The notes under the pieces: model-generated
What the model saw: the letters and a program-made list of their open reading frames with translations, nothing else
What the model was told of the DNA's origin: nothing
Database searches by the model: none
In this document: piece by piece, positions 41,750-50,433 of the stretch
Layout of the letters: each line of letters starts with the position of its first letter
How positions within the stretch are numbered: position 1 is the stretch's first letter
Made by a program: the position numbers and the translations under genes
DNA from: Ariolimax columbianus
Taxonomy: Eukaryota > Mollusca > Gastropoda > Stylommatophora > Arionidae
Length of the DNA: 64,000 bases
Reading direction: 5' to 3'
NCBI GenBank assembly: GCA_036924085.1
Contig: JAVGWX010000025.1
Span: 24,508,752 to 24,572,751, forward strand

Positions 41750-44640
41750 TTGACAAGAGAGTCAGACCAAGAAGACCATTATAAAAAATGTCATCAATGC
41801 TTGGGCATGACTCTGGAGCAGGCTGGAGATTTGACAAGAAAGTCAGACCAAGAAGACGATGATAAAAAATGTCAAGAAATGCTTGGGCATGACTCTGGAG
41901 CAGGCTGGAGATTTGACAAGAGAGTCAGACCAAGAAGACGATGATAAAAAATGTAAGGAATGCTTGGGCATGACTCTGGAGCAGGCTGGAGATTTGACAA
42001 GAGAGTCAGACCAAGAAGACGAAGATAAAAAATGTCAAGGAATGCTTGGGCATGACTCTGGAGCAGGCTGGAGATTTGACAAGAGAGTCAGACCAAGAAG
42101 ACGATGATAAAAAATGTCAAGGAATGCTTTCGTGTTACTCTGGAGAAGGCTGAAGATTTGACAAGAGAGTCAGACCAAGAAGACCATGATAAAAAATGTA
42201 AGGAATGCTTGGGCATGACTCTGGAGCAGGCTGAAGATGTGACAAGAGAATCAGACCAAGAACACGATGATAAAAAATGTCCAGGAATGCTTGGACATGA
42301 CTCTGGAGCAGGCTGAAGATGTGACTAGAGAGTCAGACGAAGAAGCCGATGATAAAAAATGTCCCGGAATGCTTGGGCATGACTCTAGAGCAGGCTGGAG
42401 ATTTTACAAGATAGTCAGACCAAGAAGACGCTAATAAAAAATGTCAAGGAATGCTTTCGTGTTACTCTGGAGCAGGCTGGACATTTGACAAGAGAGTCAG
42501 ACCAAGAAGACCATGATAAAAAATGTCAAGGAATGCTTGGACATGACTCTGGAGCAGGCTTGAGATTTGACAAGAGAGTCAGACCAAGAAGACCATTATA
42601 AAAAATGTCATCAATGCTTGGGCATGACTCTGGAGCAGGCTGGAGATTTGACAAGAAAGTCAGACCAAGAAGACGATGATAAAAAATGTCAAGAAATGCT
42701 TGGGCATGACTCTGGAGCAGGCTGGAGATTTGACAAGAGAGTCAGACCAAGAAGACGAAGATAAAAAATGTCAAGGAATGCTTGGGCATGACTCTGGAGC
42801 AGGCTGGAGATTTGACAAGAGAGTCAGACCAAGAAGACGATGATAAAAAATGTCAAGGAATGCTTTCGTGTTACTCTGGAGAAGGCTGAAGATTTGACAA
42901 GAGAGTCAGACCAAGAAGACCATGATAAAAAATGTAAGGAATGCTTGGGCATGACTCTGGAGCAGGCTGAAGATTTGACAAGAGAATCAGACCAAGAAGA
43001 CGATGATAAAAAATGTCCAGGAATGCTTGGACATGACTCTGGAGCAGGCTGGAGATTTGACAAGAGAGTCAGACCAAGAAGACCATGATAAAAAATGTAA
43101 GGAATGCTTGGGCATGACTCTGGAGCAGGCTGAAGATTTGACAAGAGAATCAGACCAAGAAGACGATGATAAAAAATGTCCAGGAATGCTTGGACATGAC
43201 TCTGGAGCAGGCTGGAGATTTGACAAGAGAGTCAGACCAAGAAGACGATGATAAAAAATGTAAGGAATGCTTGGGCATGACTCTGGAGCAGGCTGAAGAT
43301 GTGACAAGAGAATCAGACCAAGAAGACGATGATAAAAAATGTCCAGGAATGCTTGGACATGACTCTGGAGCAGGCTGAAGATGTGACTAGAGAGTCAGAC
43401 GAAGAAGCCGATGATAAAAAATGTCCCGGAATGCTTGGGCATGACTCTTGAGCAGGCTGGAGATTTGACAAGAGAGTCAGACCAAGAAGACGATTATAAA
43501 AAATTTCAAGGAATGCTTGGGCATGACTCTAGAGCAGGCTGGAGATTTTACAAGATAGTCAGACCAAGAAGACGCTAATAAAAAATGTCAAGGAATGCTT
43601 TCGTGTTACTCTGGAGCAGGCTGGACATTTGACAAGAGAGTCAGACCAAGAAGACCATGATAAAAAATGTCAAGGAATGCTTGGACATGACTCTGGAGCA
43701 GGCTGGAGATTTGACAAGAGAGTCAGACCAAGAAGACGATGATACAAAATGTCAAGGAATGCTTTCGTGTTACTCTGGAGCAGGCTGGAGATTTGACAAG
43801 AGAGTCAGACCAAGAAGACCATGATAGCAAATGTCAAGGAATGCTTGGACATGACTCTGGAGCAGGCTTGAGATTTGACAAGAGAGTCAGACCAAGAAGA
43901 CCATTATAAAAAATGTCATCAATGCTTGGGCATGACTCTGGAGCAGGCTGGAGATTTGACAAGAAAGTCAGACCAAGAAGACGATGATAAAAAATGTCAA
44001 GAAATGCTTGGGCATGACTCTGGAGCAGGCTGGAGATTTGACAAGAGAGTCAGACCAAGAAGACGAAGATAAAAAATGTCAAGGAATGCTTGGGCATGAC
44101 TCTGGAGCAGGCTGGAGATTTGACAAGAGAGTCAGACCAAGAAGACGATGATAAAAAATGTCAAGGAATGCTTTCGTGTTACTCTGGAGAAGGCTGAAGA
44201 TTTGACAAGAGAGTCAGACCAAGAAGACCATGATAAAAAATGTAAGGAATGCTTGGGCATGACTCTGGAGCAGGCTGAAGATTTGACAAGAGAATCAGAC
44301 CAAGAAGACGATGATAAAAAATGTCCAGGAATGCTTGGACATGACTCTGGAGCAGGCTGGAGATTTGACAAGAGAGTCAGACCAAGAAGACGATGATAAA
44401 AAATGTAAGGAATGCTTGGGCATGACTCTGGAGCAGGCTGAAGATGTGACAAGAGAATCAGACCAAGAAGACGATGATAAAAAATGTCCAGGAATGCTTG
44501 GACATGACTCTGGAGCAGGCTGAAGATGTGACTAGAGAGTCAGACGAAGAAGCCGATGATAAAAAATGTCCCGGAATGCTTGGGCATGACTCTTGAGCAG
44601 GCTGGAGATTTGACAAGAGAGTCAGACCAAGAAGACGATT
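41750..44640 (+). repeat. HOR block 7: short-period duplications (817, 736, 1308, 1145 bp)
   Basis: A marker monomer with GTCATCAATGC lies at about 41787, 42604 and 43912. Another, with CTCTGGAGAAGGCTGAAG, lies at about 42140, 42877 and 44185. Offsets of 817, 736, 1308 and 1145 bp are multiples of the monomer, so cassettes were duplicated with gain or loss of whole units. Confidence 0.75.
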
Positions 44641-44689
44641 ATAAAAAATTTCAAGGAATGCTTGGGCATGACTCTAGAGCAGGCTGGAG

Positions 44690-46260
44690 ATTTGACAAGA
44701 GAGTCAGACTAAGAAGACGATGATAAAAAATGTCAAGCAATGCTTGGGCATGACTTTGGGGCAAGCTGGAGATTTGACAAGAGAGTCAGACCAAGAAGAC
44801 GCTAATAAAAAATGTCAAGGAATGCTTTCGTGTTACTCTGGAGCAGGCTGGACATTTGACAAGAGAGTCAGACCAAGAAGACCATGATAAAAAATGTCAA
44901 GGAATGCTTGGACATGACTCTGGAGCAGGCTGGAGATTTGACAAGAGAGTCAGACTAAGAAGACGATGATAAAAAATGTCAAGCAATGCTTGGGCATGAC
45001 TTTGGGGCAAGCTGGAGATTTGACAAGAGAGTCAGACCAAGAAGACGATGATAGAAAAATGTCCAAGAATGCTTGGGCATGGCTCTGGAGCAGACTGGAG
45101 ATTTGACAAGTGAGTCAGACCAAGAAGACGATGATAAAAAATGTCAAGCAATGCTTAGGCATCACTCTGGTGCAGGCTGGAGATGTGACAAGAGAGTCAG
45201 ACCTTGAAGACGATGATAAAAAATGTCAAGGAATGCTTAGACATGACTCTGGAGCAGGCTGGAGATTTGACAAGAGAGTCAGACCAAGAAGACCATGATA
45301 AAAAATGTCAAGCAAAGCTTGAGCATGATTCTGAAGCAGGCTGGAGATTTGACAAGAGAGTCAGACTAAGAAGACGATGATAAAAAATGTCCAAGAATGC
45401 TTGGGCATGGCTCTGGAGCAGACTGGAGATTTGACAAGTGAGTCAGACCAAGAAGACGATGATAAAAAATGTCAAGCAATGCTTATGCATCACTCTGGTG
45501 CAGGCTGGAGATGTGACAAGAGAGTCAGACCTTGAAGACGATGATAAAAAATGTTAAGGAATGCTTAGACATGACTCTGAGGCAGGCTGGAGATTTGACA
45601 AGAGAGTCAGACCAAGAAGACGATGATAAAAAATGTCCAGGAATGCTTGGACTTGACTCTGGAGCAGGCTGGAGATTTGACAAGAGAGTCAGACCAAGAA
45701 GACCATGATAAAAAATGTCAAGCAAAGCTTGAGCATGATTCTGAAGCAGGCTGGAGATTTGATAAGAGAGTCAGACCAAGAAGACGATGATACAAATTTT
45801 CAAGCAATGCTTAGGCATGACTCTGCAGCAGGCTGGAGATTTGACAAGAGAGTTAGACCAAGAAGACGATTATAAAAAATTTCAAGGAATGCTTGGGCAT
45901 GACTCTGGAGCAGGCTGGAGATTTGACAAGAGAGTCAGACCAAGAAGACGATGATAAAAAAATGTCAAGGAATGTTTATGCGTTACTCTGGAGCAGGCTG
46001 GAGATTTGACAAGAGAGTCAGACCAAGAAGACGATGATAAAAAATGTCAAGGAATGCTTGGACATGACTCTGGAGCAGGCTGGAGATTTTACAAGAGAGT
46101 CAGACCAATAAGACGATGATAAAAAATGTAAGGAATGCTTCGGCGTCACTCTGGAGCAGGCTGAAGATGTGACAAGAGAGTCAGACCAAGAAGACGATGC
46201 AAAAAAATGTCAAGCAATGCTGGGGCATGACTTTGGAGCAGGCTGGAGATTTGACAAGAG
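44690..46260 (+). repeat. Divergent distal edge of the satellite array
   Basis: Monomers here carry more private changes than inside the array, for example GACTTTGGGGCAAGCTGG, GGGCATGGCTCTGGAGCAGACTGG, TATGCGTTACTCTGG and CGGCGTCACTCTGG. Small local duplications remain: about 245 bp apart (44700/44945) and 327 bp apart (45061/45388). The last unit breaks at TTTGACAAGAG (46250-46260), followed directly by unrelated sequence. Higher divergence at an array edge is expected when homogenisation weakens there. Confidence 0.8.
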
Positions 46261-46698
46261 ATCGCTTTTCTTTGAGACATCTGTGATGGAGACAACGTTG
46301 TGCAAACAAGATGATACATGATGATGATAATAATGGTATATACATACACAGAACAGAACATGCTGAAGAGGAGGTGAAAGAAAAGAACAAACACTGAGGA
46401 CAAGAAAAGCAGAATATATTGAAATAGGCTCCGAGGAAGAAATAGAGGAATGTAAAACAGACTAAAGCTGGTAGACCACAGGGAAAACTTTATTATAACA
46501 AACGCTGTGCAAATTGAAGGACAAATTCAAGGAATCTGGGTATATATCAAATGGATTAGATCTTGGTGAAAAGAAGGTTTAGAAACCAATTTAACATGAT
46601 TATATTTCTTTTCCGGGTGCACAGGCTGATGCGGATCATAATGTGATTATTATGAAAGGCCAACTTGGATGAAAGAAACCTACAAAATAAACACAAGC
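46261..46698. other. Non-repetitive spacer, nothing recognised
   Basis: This AT-rich unique sequence lies between the satellite edge and the 36-bp minisatellite. I see no coding segment, RNA gene or transposon motif in it. A short run of GATGATGATAATAAT lies near 46318. Confidence 0.6.
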
Positions 46699-47013
46699 AA
46701 GGAGAGACATGATCAAAAAAATGTTGGATGTAAAAAGGAGAGACATGATCAGAAAAATGTTGGATGTAACAAGGAGAGACATATGATCAGAAAAATGTTG
46801 GATGTAACAAGTAGAGACATGATCAGAAAAATGTTGGATGTAACAAGGAGAGTCATGATCAGAAAAATGTTGGATGTAACAAGTAGAGGCATGATCAGAA
46901 AAATGTTGGATTTAACAAGGAGAGACATGATCAGGAAAATGTTGGATGTAACAAGGAGAGACATGATCAGAAAAATGTTGGATGTAACAAGGAGAGTCAT
47001 GATCAGAAAAATG
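46699..47013 (+). repeat. 36-bp minisatellite, about 8.7 copies
   Basis: Units begin at 46699, 46735, 46771, 46809, 46845, 46881, 46917, 46953 and 46989 (partial). Each reads about AAGGAGAGACATGATCAGAA followed by AAATGTTGGATGTAAC. One unit is 38 bp (extra AT at 46771-46808). Because 36 is a multiple of three, an open frame of 119 codons (46669-47028) crosses the array and encodes a 12-residue repeat resembling RRDMIRKMLDVT. The opposite strand is also open, so I treat the frame as a by-product of the repeat. Confidence 0.93.
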
Positions 47014-47054
47014 ACATCGGGAGACTAATGGGAACAACATCATTTTTAGATTTC

Positions 47055-47183
47055 AGAAGACAACAACTAAAATCATTTGGCCACGCAACAACACTACCAA
47101 CATGCACCCCACCCCGTGCATGAGGCAGTCGGGCTCGTTCTAGAGATCTCTACATAACCTGACGCTGAAAGGCATAACAGGAT
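47055..47183 (+). mobile_element. Fragment of an RTE-type element 3' coding end (paralogue of the piece at 49.8/48.0 kb)
   Basis: The plus strand reads RRQQLKSFGH, close to the RQLKWFGHV motif seen near the C-terminus of many RTE-type non-LTR polyproteins. It is followed about 55 bp later by GGGCTCGTTCTAGAGATCTC and TGACGCTGAAAGGCA. Both parts have counterparts on the minus strand: CAACTAAAAT..TTTGGCCACG near 49880 and GGGCTCGTTCTAAAGACCTC at 48001-48020. In that second copy the parts are separated by a 1.8-kb insertion. This fragment is short and decayed. RTE origin is inferred from one motif. Confidence 0.45.
47131..47182. repeat. Arm 1 of an imperfect inverted repeat (partner 47971-48020)
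   Basis: GGGCTCGTTCTAGAGATCTC..TGACGCTGAAAGGCATAACAGGA on the plus strand matches the reverse complement of 47971-48020. Identity is about 80-85% by eye, with differences at a few substitutions and one small indel. The arms are separated by about 790 bp that contain the RT half of the minus-strand RTE element. Confidence 0.75.
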
Positions 47184-47189
47184 CAGCCA

Positions 47190-47940
47190 AACGAGGAAGA
47201 TATCTGTTATTGGCGTTTCTAATGCTTTTCGTTTAGTATTCGTAGAATACAGATCTGCTCAATGGTGCTATTCTTTTGCAATGATGTTCTGGGCTTGAAG
47301 TTTCAGTCTGTCGAAAATTATTCTGAACACAACTTTTTTAGAGTGTAAAAATGAGGCTGATTGTTCTATTATTTTGACAAAGCTTTAAGGTTTCCTTATC
47401 CATCGATTTTGATCAGGTGGCAGGCCATTTATTTTGCAGATGTATGTCACGGTGTCAATTATTGCATCACCAACCACCTGTATGAGCTTTTCCTGGATAT
47501 TTTCCATTCTTGCAGCTTCTCCCTTTTTCGTGTCTTCAACGCAGAAGGCACCTCTTCTTTAGTAATCGGTTAGTTTTCGGCAATACCAGAAGGTAAGGGG
47601 CTATTGCTGGTTCACCACGACACTCATGTTTGTTTAGTTCTGAGCGGTATTTCGTCAAGGGTGTAAGTAAGGTCTTCTTGGTCTTCTGTAAAGCATTGTC
47701 AAATAATCATGTATGTCCCTGTGTGTGTTTAATATCATTACATTGCACAGCGATCCATGCCTCTTACGCCTCTATCATATTTAAACCTATGTCTCCATTT
47801 ATTTACCTATGCCTATTGTGTTCTTTAAGCTCTTAAATTCCCTTATTTTATCGCACAGGTCCAGTTTCCTTTGTAATCCAGGGCTTCTTTTTTTTTTTTT
47901 TATATTGCTTCCCAAGCATCACTGTTTCTGTGTCTATTTT
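47190..47940 (-). pseudogene. RTE-type non-LTR retrotransposon, linker and N-terminal RT portion (3' half of split element B)
   Basis: Reading the minus strand from 47940, the frame passes through LGKQYKKK (about 47900-47918), then KPWITKE (47866-47886). After a frameshift it continues with LDLCDKIREFK, TKYRSELNKHEW and, near 47268-47330, RIIFDRLKLQAQNIIAKEQ. It ends with TIEQICILRILNEKH (47225-47268). These match the conserved linker (KPWVT..LDLCDKRRELK, RWTEYCSELY) and early RT blocks (..LNRLK..AE.IIAEEQ.., STTEQIFNLRIL) of RTE-like polyproteins as I know them. Several frameshifts and stops are present, and the catalytic RT blocks downstream are missing. The endonuclease half lies at 49890-50425, and the polyprotein positions of the two halves are almost contiguous. 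Confidence 0.75.
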
Positions 47941-47970
47941 CTTCATCTTCTTCTTTCTTTTTTTCGCTTA

Positions 47971-48024
47971 TCCTTTTGCCTTTCAGCGTCATGTTATAAC
48001 GAGGTCTTTAGAACGAGCCCTTCT
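47971..48024 (-). mobile_element. Right piece of fragment F, also arm 2 of the inverted repeat
   Basis: On the minus strand this reads GGGCTCGTTCTAAAGACCTC then TGACGCTGAAAGGCAAAAGGA, the counterpart of 47131-47182 on the plus strand. It lies between the 3' end of the RNase H-bearing element (about 48060) and the point where the RTE element B resumes (about 47940). It therefore looks like a remnant of an element that inserted into B and was later interrupted itself. Confidence 0.5.
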
Positions 48025-48195
48025 GTGTGCTTCAAGCAAAGTGGCGTTCAATGCCACCATTTTCGTGGTGAGCCTTTGAATTTTAATTCGTGGTATCTTC
48101 TTCTTCTTTGCGTTTGGTTTCGTATTCTCGTTTTATGACACAAGATGGACCGCCTCCATGAAGTGGCACGACAGTCACATGTCCTCAATGGTTCA

Positions 48196-48507
48196 TTACA
48201 GTTTGGCTTGTATGTTTCTTTCCTCTGGCCAGGTCTTCTCACGGGAGCATTGGTGCAGTGGACATGTTTGCAGGATGTGTTCTGGAGTCTGGGGTCCTCT
48301 CTGACATGTGCATTGCGCAGTCTGTGCTGCTTTCATTTTATGCATATTTGCATTTAGTCTGCAGTGACCTGTTCTGAGGTGGAAAATTGTGGTGTACTGT
48401 CTCCTATTCAGTCTATTGATTGGGTCGTGTGGGCATTTGCTGTTTGTTCTCTCTACCCACTGTTTATATTTTTGGGGGATGTGTGCCTTGGCTTCTAGCA
48501 GTGACAC
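48196..48507 (-). pseudogene. C-terminal zinc-knuckle region of element A (103 codons open)
   Basis: This is the best preserved piece of element A. From the first methionine it reads through NRLNRRQYTTIFHLRTGHCR (about residues 31-50), and then CTCQRGPQTPEHILQTC, a C-x1-C-x8-H-x4-C arrangement. It ends with REKTWPEERNIQAKL. The RR.Q.TIF.LRTGHC.L and ETP.HILQ.CP blocks are hallmarks of the C-terminal end of RNase H-bearing non-LTR polyproteins. The frame is open upstream into the final RNase H motif, so the methionine is not a real start. The similarity runs a little past the stop, toward 48100. Confidence 0.8.
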
Positions 48508-48519
48508 TGGGTGGGTGAA

Positions 48520-49000
48520 TTGTTCTCTTTGTTTTCTCTCCCTGGCCAGTCTGTCCGTCCATTCATTCCCAGGTATGACGCAGTGAGCTGAACTCCACTG
48601 GAGGGTGCTTTTTATTGTGGTCTGAGAGTTTATTTAGCATGGCATATCAGTTCCCTTTCCATGCTATCTCGTGGTTCTCTTTGTGTGGCTTGTAAAATTT
48701 CCTTGCAGTCACATAAAAACACTATTCTGTTATCCTTTAACCTTTTCATCCAATAGTTTGACTGCTCCAATTATTGCCTGTTCTAAGATTTGTCGAGTGC
48801 TCCCCGGCAGCACTTGCTTTTCCTATAACGGTTCCATCCTGTAGAAGTATGACGAGTCCCGCCCATCCTTTCCTCAATCCTTCCTTTGATGGCCCACATG
48901 TGCGTCCACATGGGCTGAGAATAGGCGTTTCCAATATACGTTAGGGTTTTTTCTCTCAATGCATGTTCTGATTCTTCCTCCTTTTTATCGATACCCGGTA
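48520..49000 (-). pseudogene. Ribonuclease H domain of element A, degenerate
   Basis: Segments recognisable in order are QPMWTHMWA then KGWAGLVILLQDGTVIG (about 48830-48900), matching the first RNase H strand pair (TDGS..GGAG..I..DG). Next comes a weak NRIVFFMDCKEI at about 48700, and then LQWSSAHCVIPGNEWTDRLA at 48541-48603, the final W.P.H..I.GNE..D.LA motif. In that last motif the histidine and aspartate are preserved. The TDG of the first motif is lost at a frameshift, and stop codons separate the blocks. The domain precedes the zinc-knuckle block directly in the same element. Confidence 0.7.
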
Positions 49001-49159
49001 TTTTCGCTTCTACCATGAAGTTGGACTGTTGGTCTGTATTTTCATATTCATGTATCCTTTCCCATGTCGTTGGACATTTTGATATGTTGTCACTGTTCCT
49101 GGCTGTACGAGATTTTGATAGATGGTTGCAGCTTGTTCTTTTTATGCGGATTTTTTGTT

Positions 49160-49420
49160 CATTCATTGGCTTTTTCCTGCATTGGATGTTTATTCAGGCG
49201 CTTGTATTTTTCTGTCAGGTTTAGTATTTTTCCTTCTCTGCGCTCACCGAGACTCCAGTACTCTGTGCCCTGTCTAGCTTCTGTAGGTTGGTCTTTGCTG
49301 ATGCTGCATAGGCACCAATGTCGTTTTCCAGTGTTGCCGTACATATCCAATGTAGACCTGTCTGACTGTGTTTGCATCTGCGTCCCAAAGCGTCCCTGCC
49401 AGTTTTTTCATCAGCCTTAG
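49160..49420 (-). pseudogene. RT thumb continuation of element A, frameshifted
   Basis: After YLGM..HI the minus strand continues in changing frames through RQVYIGYVR, then SAKTNLQKLDRAQSTGV. These correspond to the usual ..LY.g.VRP..EY.. and ..AKSN..KL..VQN.GLR segments of non-LTR RT thumbs. At least two frame changes are needed to follow the similarity, and in-frame stops occur. Nothing here could yield a functional protein. Confidence 0.6.
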
Positions 49421-49795
49421 TCATAGTGGGGCCTTCTTTTGAGTATCATCTATGTGTGGGCCCCATGTTAATCTTTTGTCATATCTCATTCCTAGGTATG
49501 TAGGATTGTCGTCTCTAAGTACTAGGTTCTTTTCTAAATATAGGTCTACTTGCTCTGGCTTTGTAGCGAGGAAGACGAGTGGTGTGTGTGTGTGTGTGAA
49601 TGTCTTGCTTTTGTTGTGACACCCTACGAGTCTGCTCATTTCTGTACTGCATTGATTGCTTTCTGCATTATTGCTTTTGTGGTTCCAATGTTTTTTTTTG
49701 TGGGACTATATAGTCATGTCGTCCGCATGGATTGCTTTGTGGATGTGTGGCCTGAACTAATTCGTTGTATCTAAATAGCACTACTTGTTTGTTGT
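49421..49795 (-). pseudogene. Reverse transcriptase palm/thumb segment of element A
   Basis: The minus strand reads PHIHKAIHADDMTI around 49712-49760. The ADD triplet (A 49724-49726, D 49721-49723, D 49718-49720) corresponds to the catalytic aspartate pair of the RT [FY]ADD motif. Downstream come NKSKTF (the N..KT motif of non-LTR RTs) and LATKPEQVDLYL, then PTYLGMRYDKRLTWGPHI (about 49440-49500), the classic YLGV..D..LTW..HI thumb block. A stop codon follows ADDMTI. A short GT run near 49577-49598 has expanded inside the frame. Confidence 0.8.
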
Positions 49796-49814
49796 TTGGT
49801 ATTTTGGAGGTGGG

Positions 49815-49888
49815 GGGAGGGTATCTGCTGTGTGGGGGTAGGCTTGCTACGTGGCCAAACCATTTTAGTTGCCGTATATTATTGTCGC
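49815..49888 (-). mobile_element. Left piece of fragment F (RQLKWFGHV motif)
   Basis: The minus strand reads IRQLKWFGHVASLP, an RTE-type C-terminal motif, out of place because it directly follows the endonuclease-side part of element B. At DNA level CAACTAAAAT..TTTGGCCACG is shared with 47064-47087 on the plus strand. Its continuation is found at 47971-48020, on the far side of element A. I infer that F had inserted into B and was then split by A. Confidence 0.5.
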
Positions 49889-50425
49889 AATAAAAGTAAG
49901 TATCTAGCATATCAATATCTGGGTCTTTCCGTAGGACAGACGCACCATTGTCAGCATTCCCTGCCCAGGATGATCCTATCATAGCACCGAAAGCTTCTTT
50001 TACTTCCTGGTGTTACAATTTTGCAAGGTCGAATCTTATTCTAGTTGAATTCTGCTCATGACTTTCCTTAGGCGTAGACGCATAGTCGTCATCAGTAAGT
50101 CATGCTCGCTTTCTATATCTGCCCCGTGGAAGCTTCTTGTCCGAGCGATGTTAATGCTGGCTCTGAATCGTTTCTGTAACAATATGTAGTTCATTTGGCT
50201 ATGTACCTCTCCACTCAGGCTGTACCCCGTACGACATCTAGACGGTTTATTTGGCCCCAATGTAGCTTGTTGCCGATTGCAAATTCCAGGAGTCTCAGTC
50301 CTTCGTCACACGTCGCCTTTTCCCCCCCATGGTCGACAGGTTATTAATCAATATATCACTGCCTCTTCTCGAATTTTGGCGATTCATTCCCTTTGAACAA
50401 CGATGGTCTTTTTGGGGTGAATCAT
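49889..50425 (-). pseudogene. RTE-type endonuclease C-terminal half (5' half of split element B)
   Basis: On the minus strand, after a weak match to the QGDWNAKVG block (about 50390), the frame reads DEGLRLLEFAIGN (about 50272-50310). After a frameshift it continues with MNYILLQKRFRASINIARTR and GADIESEHDLL (50096-50115). In APE-type endonucleases of RTE elements these correspond to the (N)QIDYI and GADIGSDH(L/N)L motifs, where D and H are catalytic or substrate-contacting. Here N-Y replaces I-D, and E replaces the D of SDH. Then follow TRIRFDLAKL, EVKEAFGAMIG and DPDIDMLDTYF, the linker that leads toward KPWVT. That next block is found 1.95 kb away at 47866-47886. Confidence 0.75.
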
Positions 50426-50433
50426 TTATCAGT

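Larger units (their letters stand above)
1..46260 (+). repeat. Satellite array, 81/82-bp monomer, about 565 head-to-tail copies
   Basis: The whole interval is one tandem repeat in a single orientation. Each unit carries the core GGAGCAGGCTGGAGATTTGA, followed by CAAGAGAGTCAGACCAAGAA, then GACGATGATAAAAAATGT and AAGGAATGCTTGGGCATGAC. Successive GACTCT anchors at 351, 432, 514 and 595 are 81, 82 and 81 bases apart, so two unit lengths are mixed. The 81-bp forms read TGTAAGG or GATAAAAATG and the 82-bp form reads TGTCAAGG. Variants differ by a few substitutions and recur in fixed orders, giving higher-order repeats listed separately. In one 82-bp unit I counted 30 A, 25 G, 12 C and 15 T, so the plus strand is about two-thirds purine. 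The array is truncated by the window start and ends sharply at 46260. Location at a centromere, pericentromere or other heterochromatin is possible but not shown by the sequence. Confidence 0.97.
48060..49800 (-). mobile_element. 5'-truncated non-LTR retrotransposon with RNase H and C-terminal zinc-knuckle region (element A)
   Basis: Read on the minus strand from about 49790 to 48060, the order is: RT palm with the catalytic ADD, RT thumb, RNase H, then a C-terminal CCHC-like block. Reading frames change several times, and stop codons interrupt each domain, so this is a dead copy. The endonuclease and the first RT blocks are absent, consistent with 5' truncation on insertion. The 3' end lies near 48060-48095, where coding similarity fades into a lysine-rich, A-rich stretch. 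The domain order (RT, RNase H, then a CTCQRG..H..C block) resembles I/Nimb- or Jockey-like elements I know from molluscs. The clade assignment is tentative. Confidence 0.75.

Noticed and set aside
1..46260. CRISPR array
   Set aside because: The repeats are contiguous 81/82-bp monomers without unique spacers, no cas genes are present, and the surrounding elements are eukaryotic.
1..46260. Hammerhead ribozyme or CENP-B box in the satellite unit
   Set aside because: I looked for CTGATGA/GAAA core words and for the TTCG....A..CGGG pattern in the common monomer and did not find them.
46669..47028. 119-codon open frame encoding 12-residue repeats
   Set aside because: The 36-bp minisatellite is divisible by three and lacks stops in more than one frame, including a reverse frame of 83 codons. 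No domain or gene context supports coding.
47361..48138. Plus-strand open frames of 70-109 codons
   Set aside because: The minus strand of the same interval carries recognisable RTE polyprotein blocks, and the plus frames are shadows with low-complexity Ser/Phe/Leu content.
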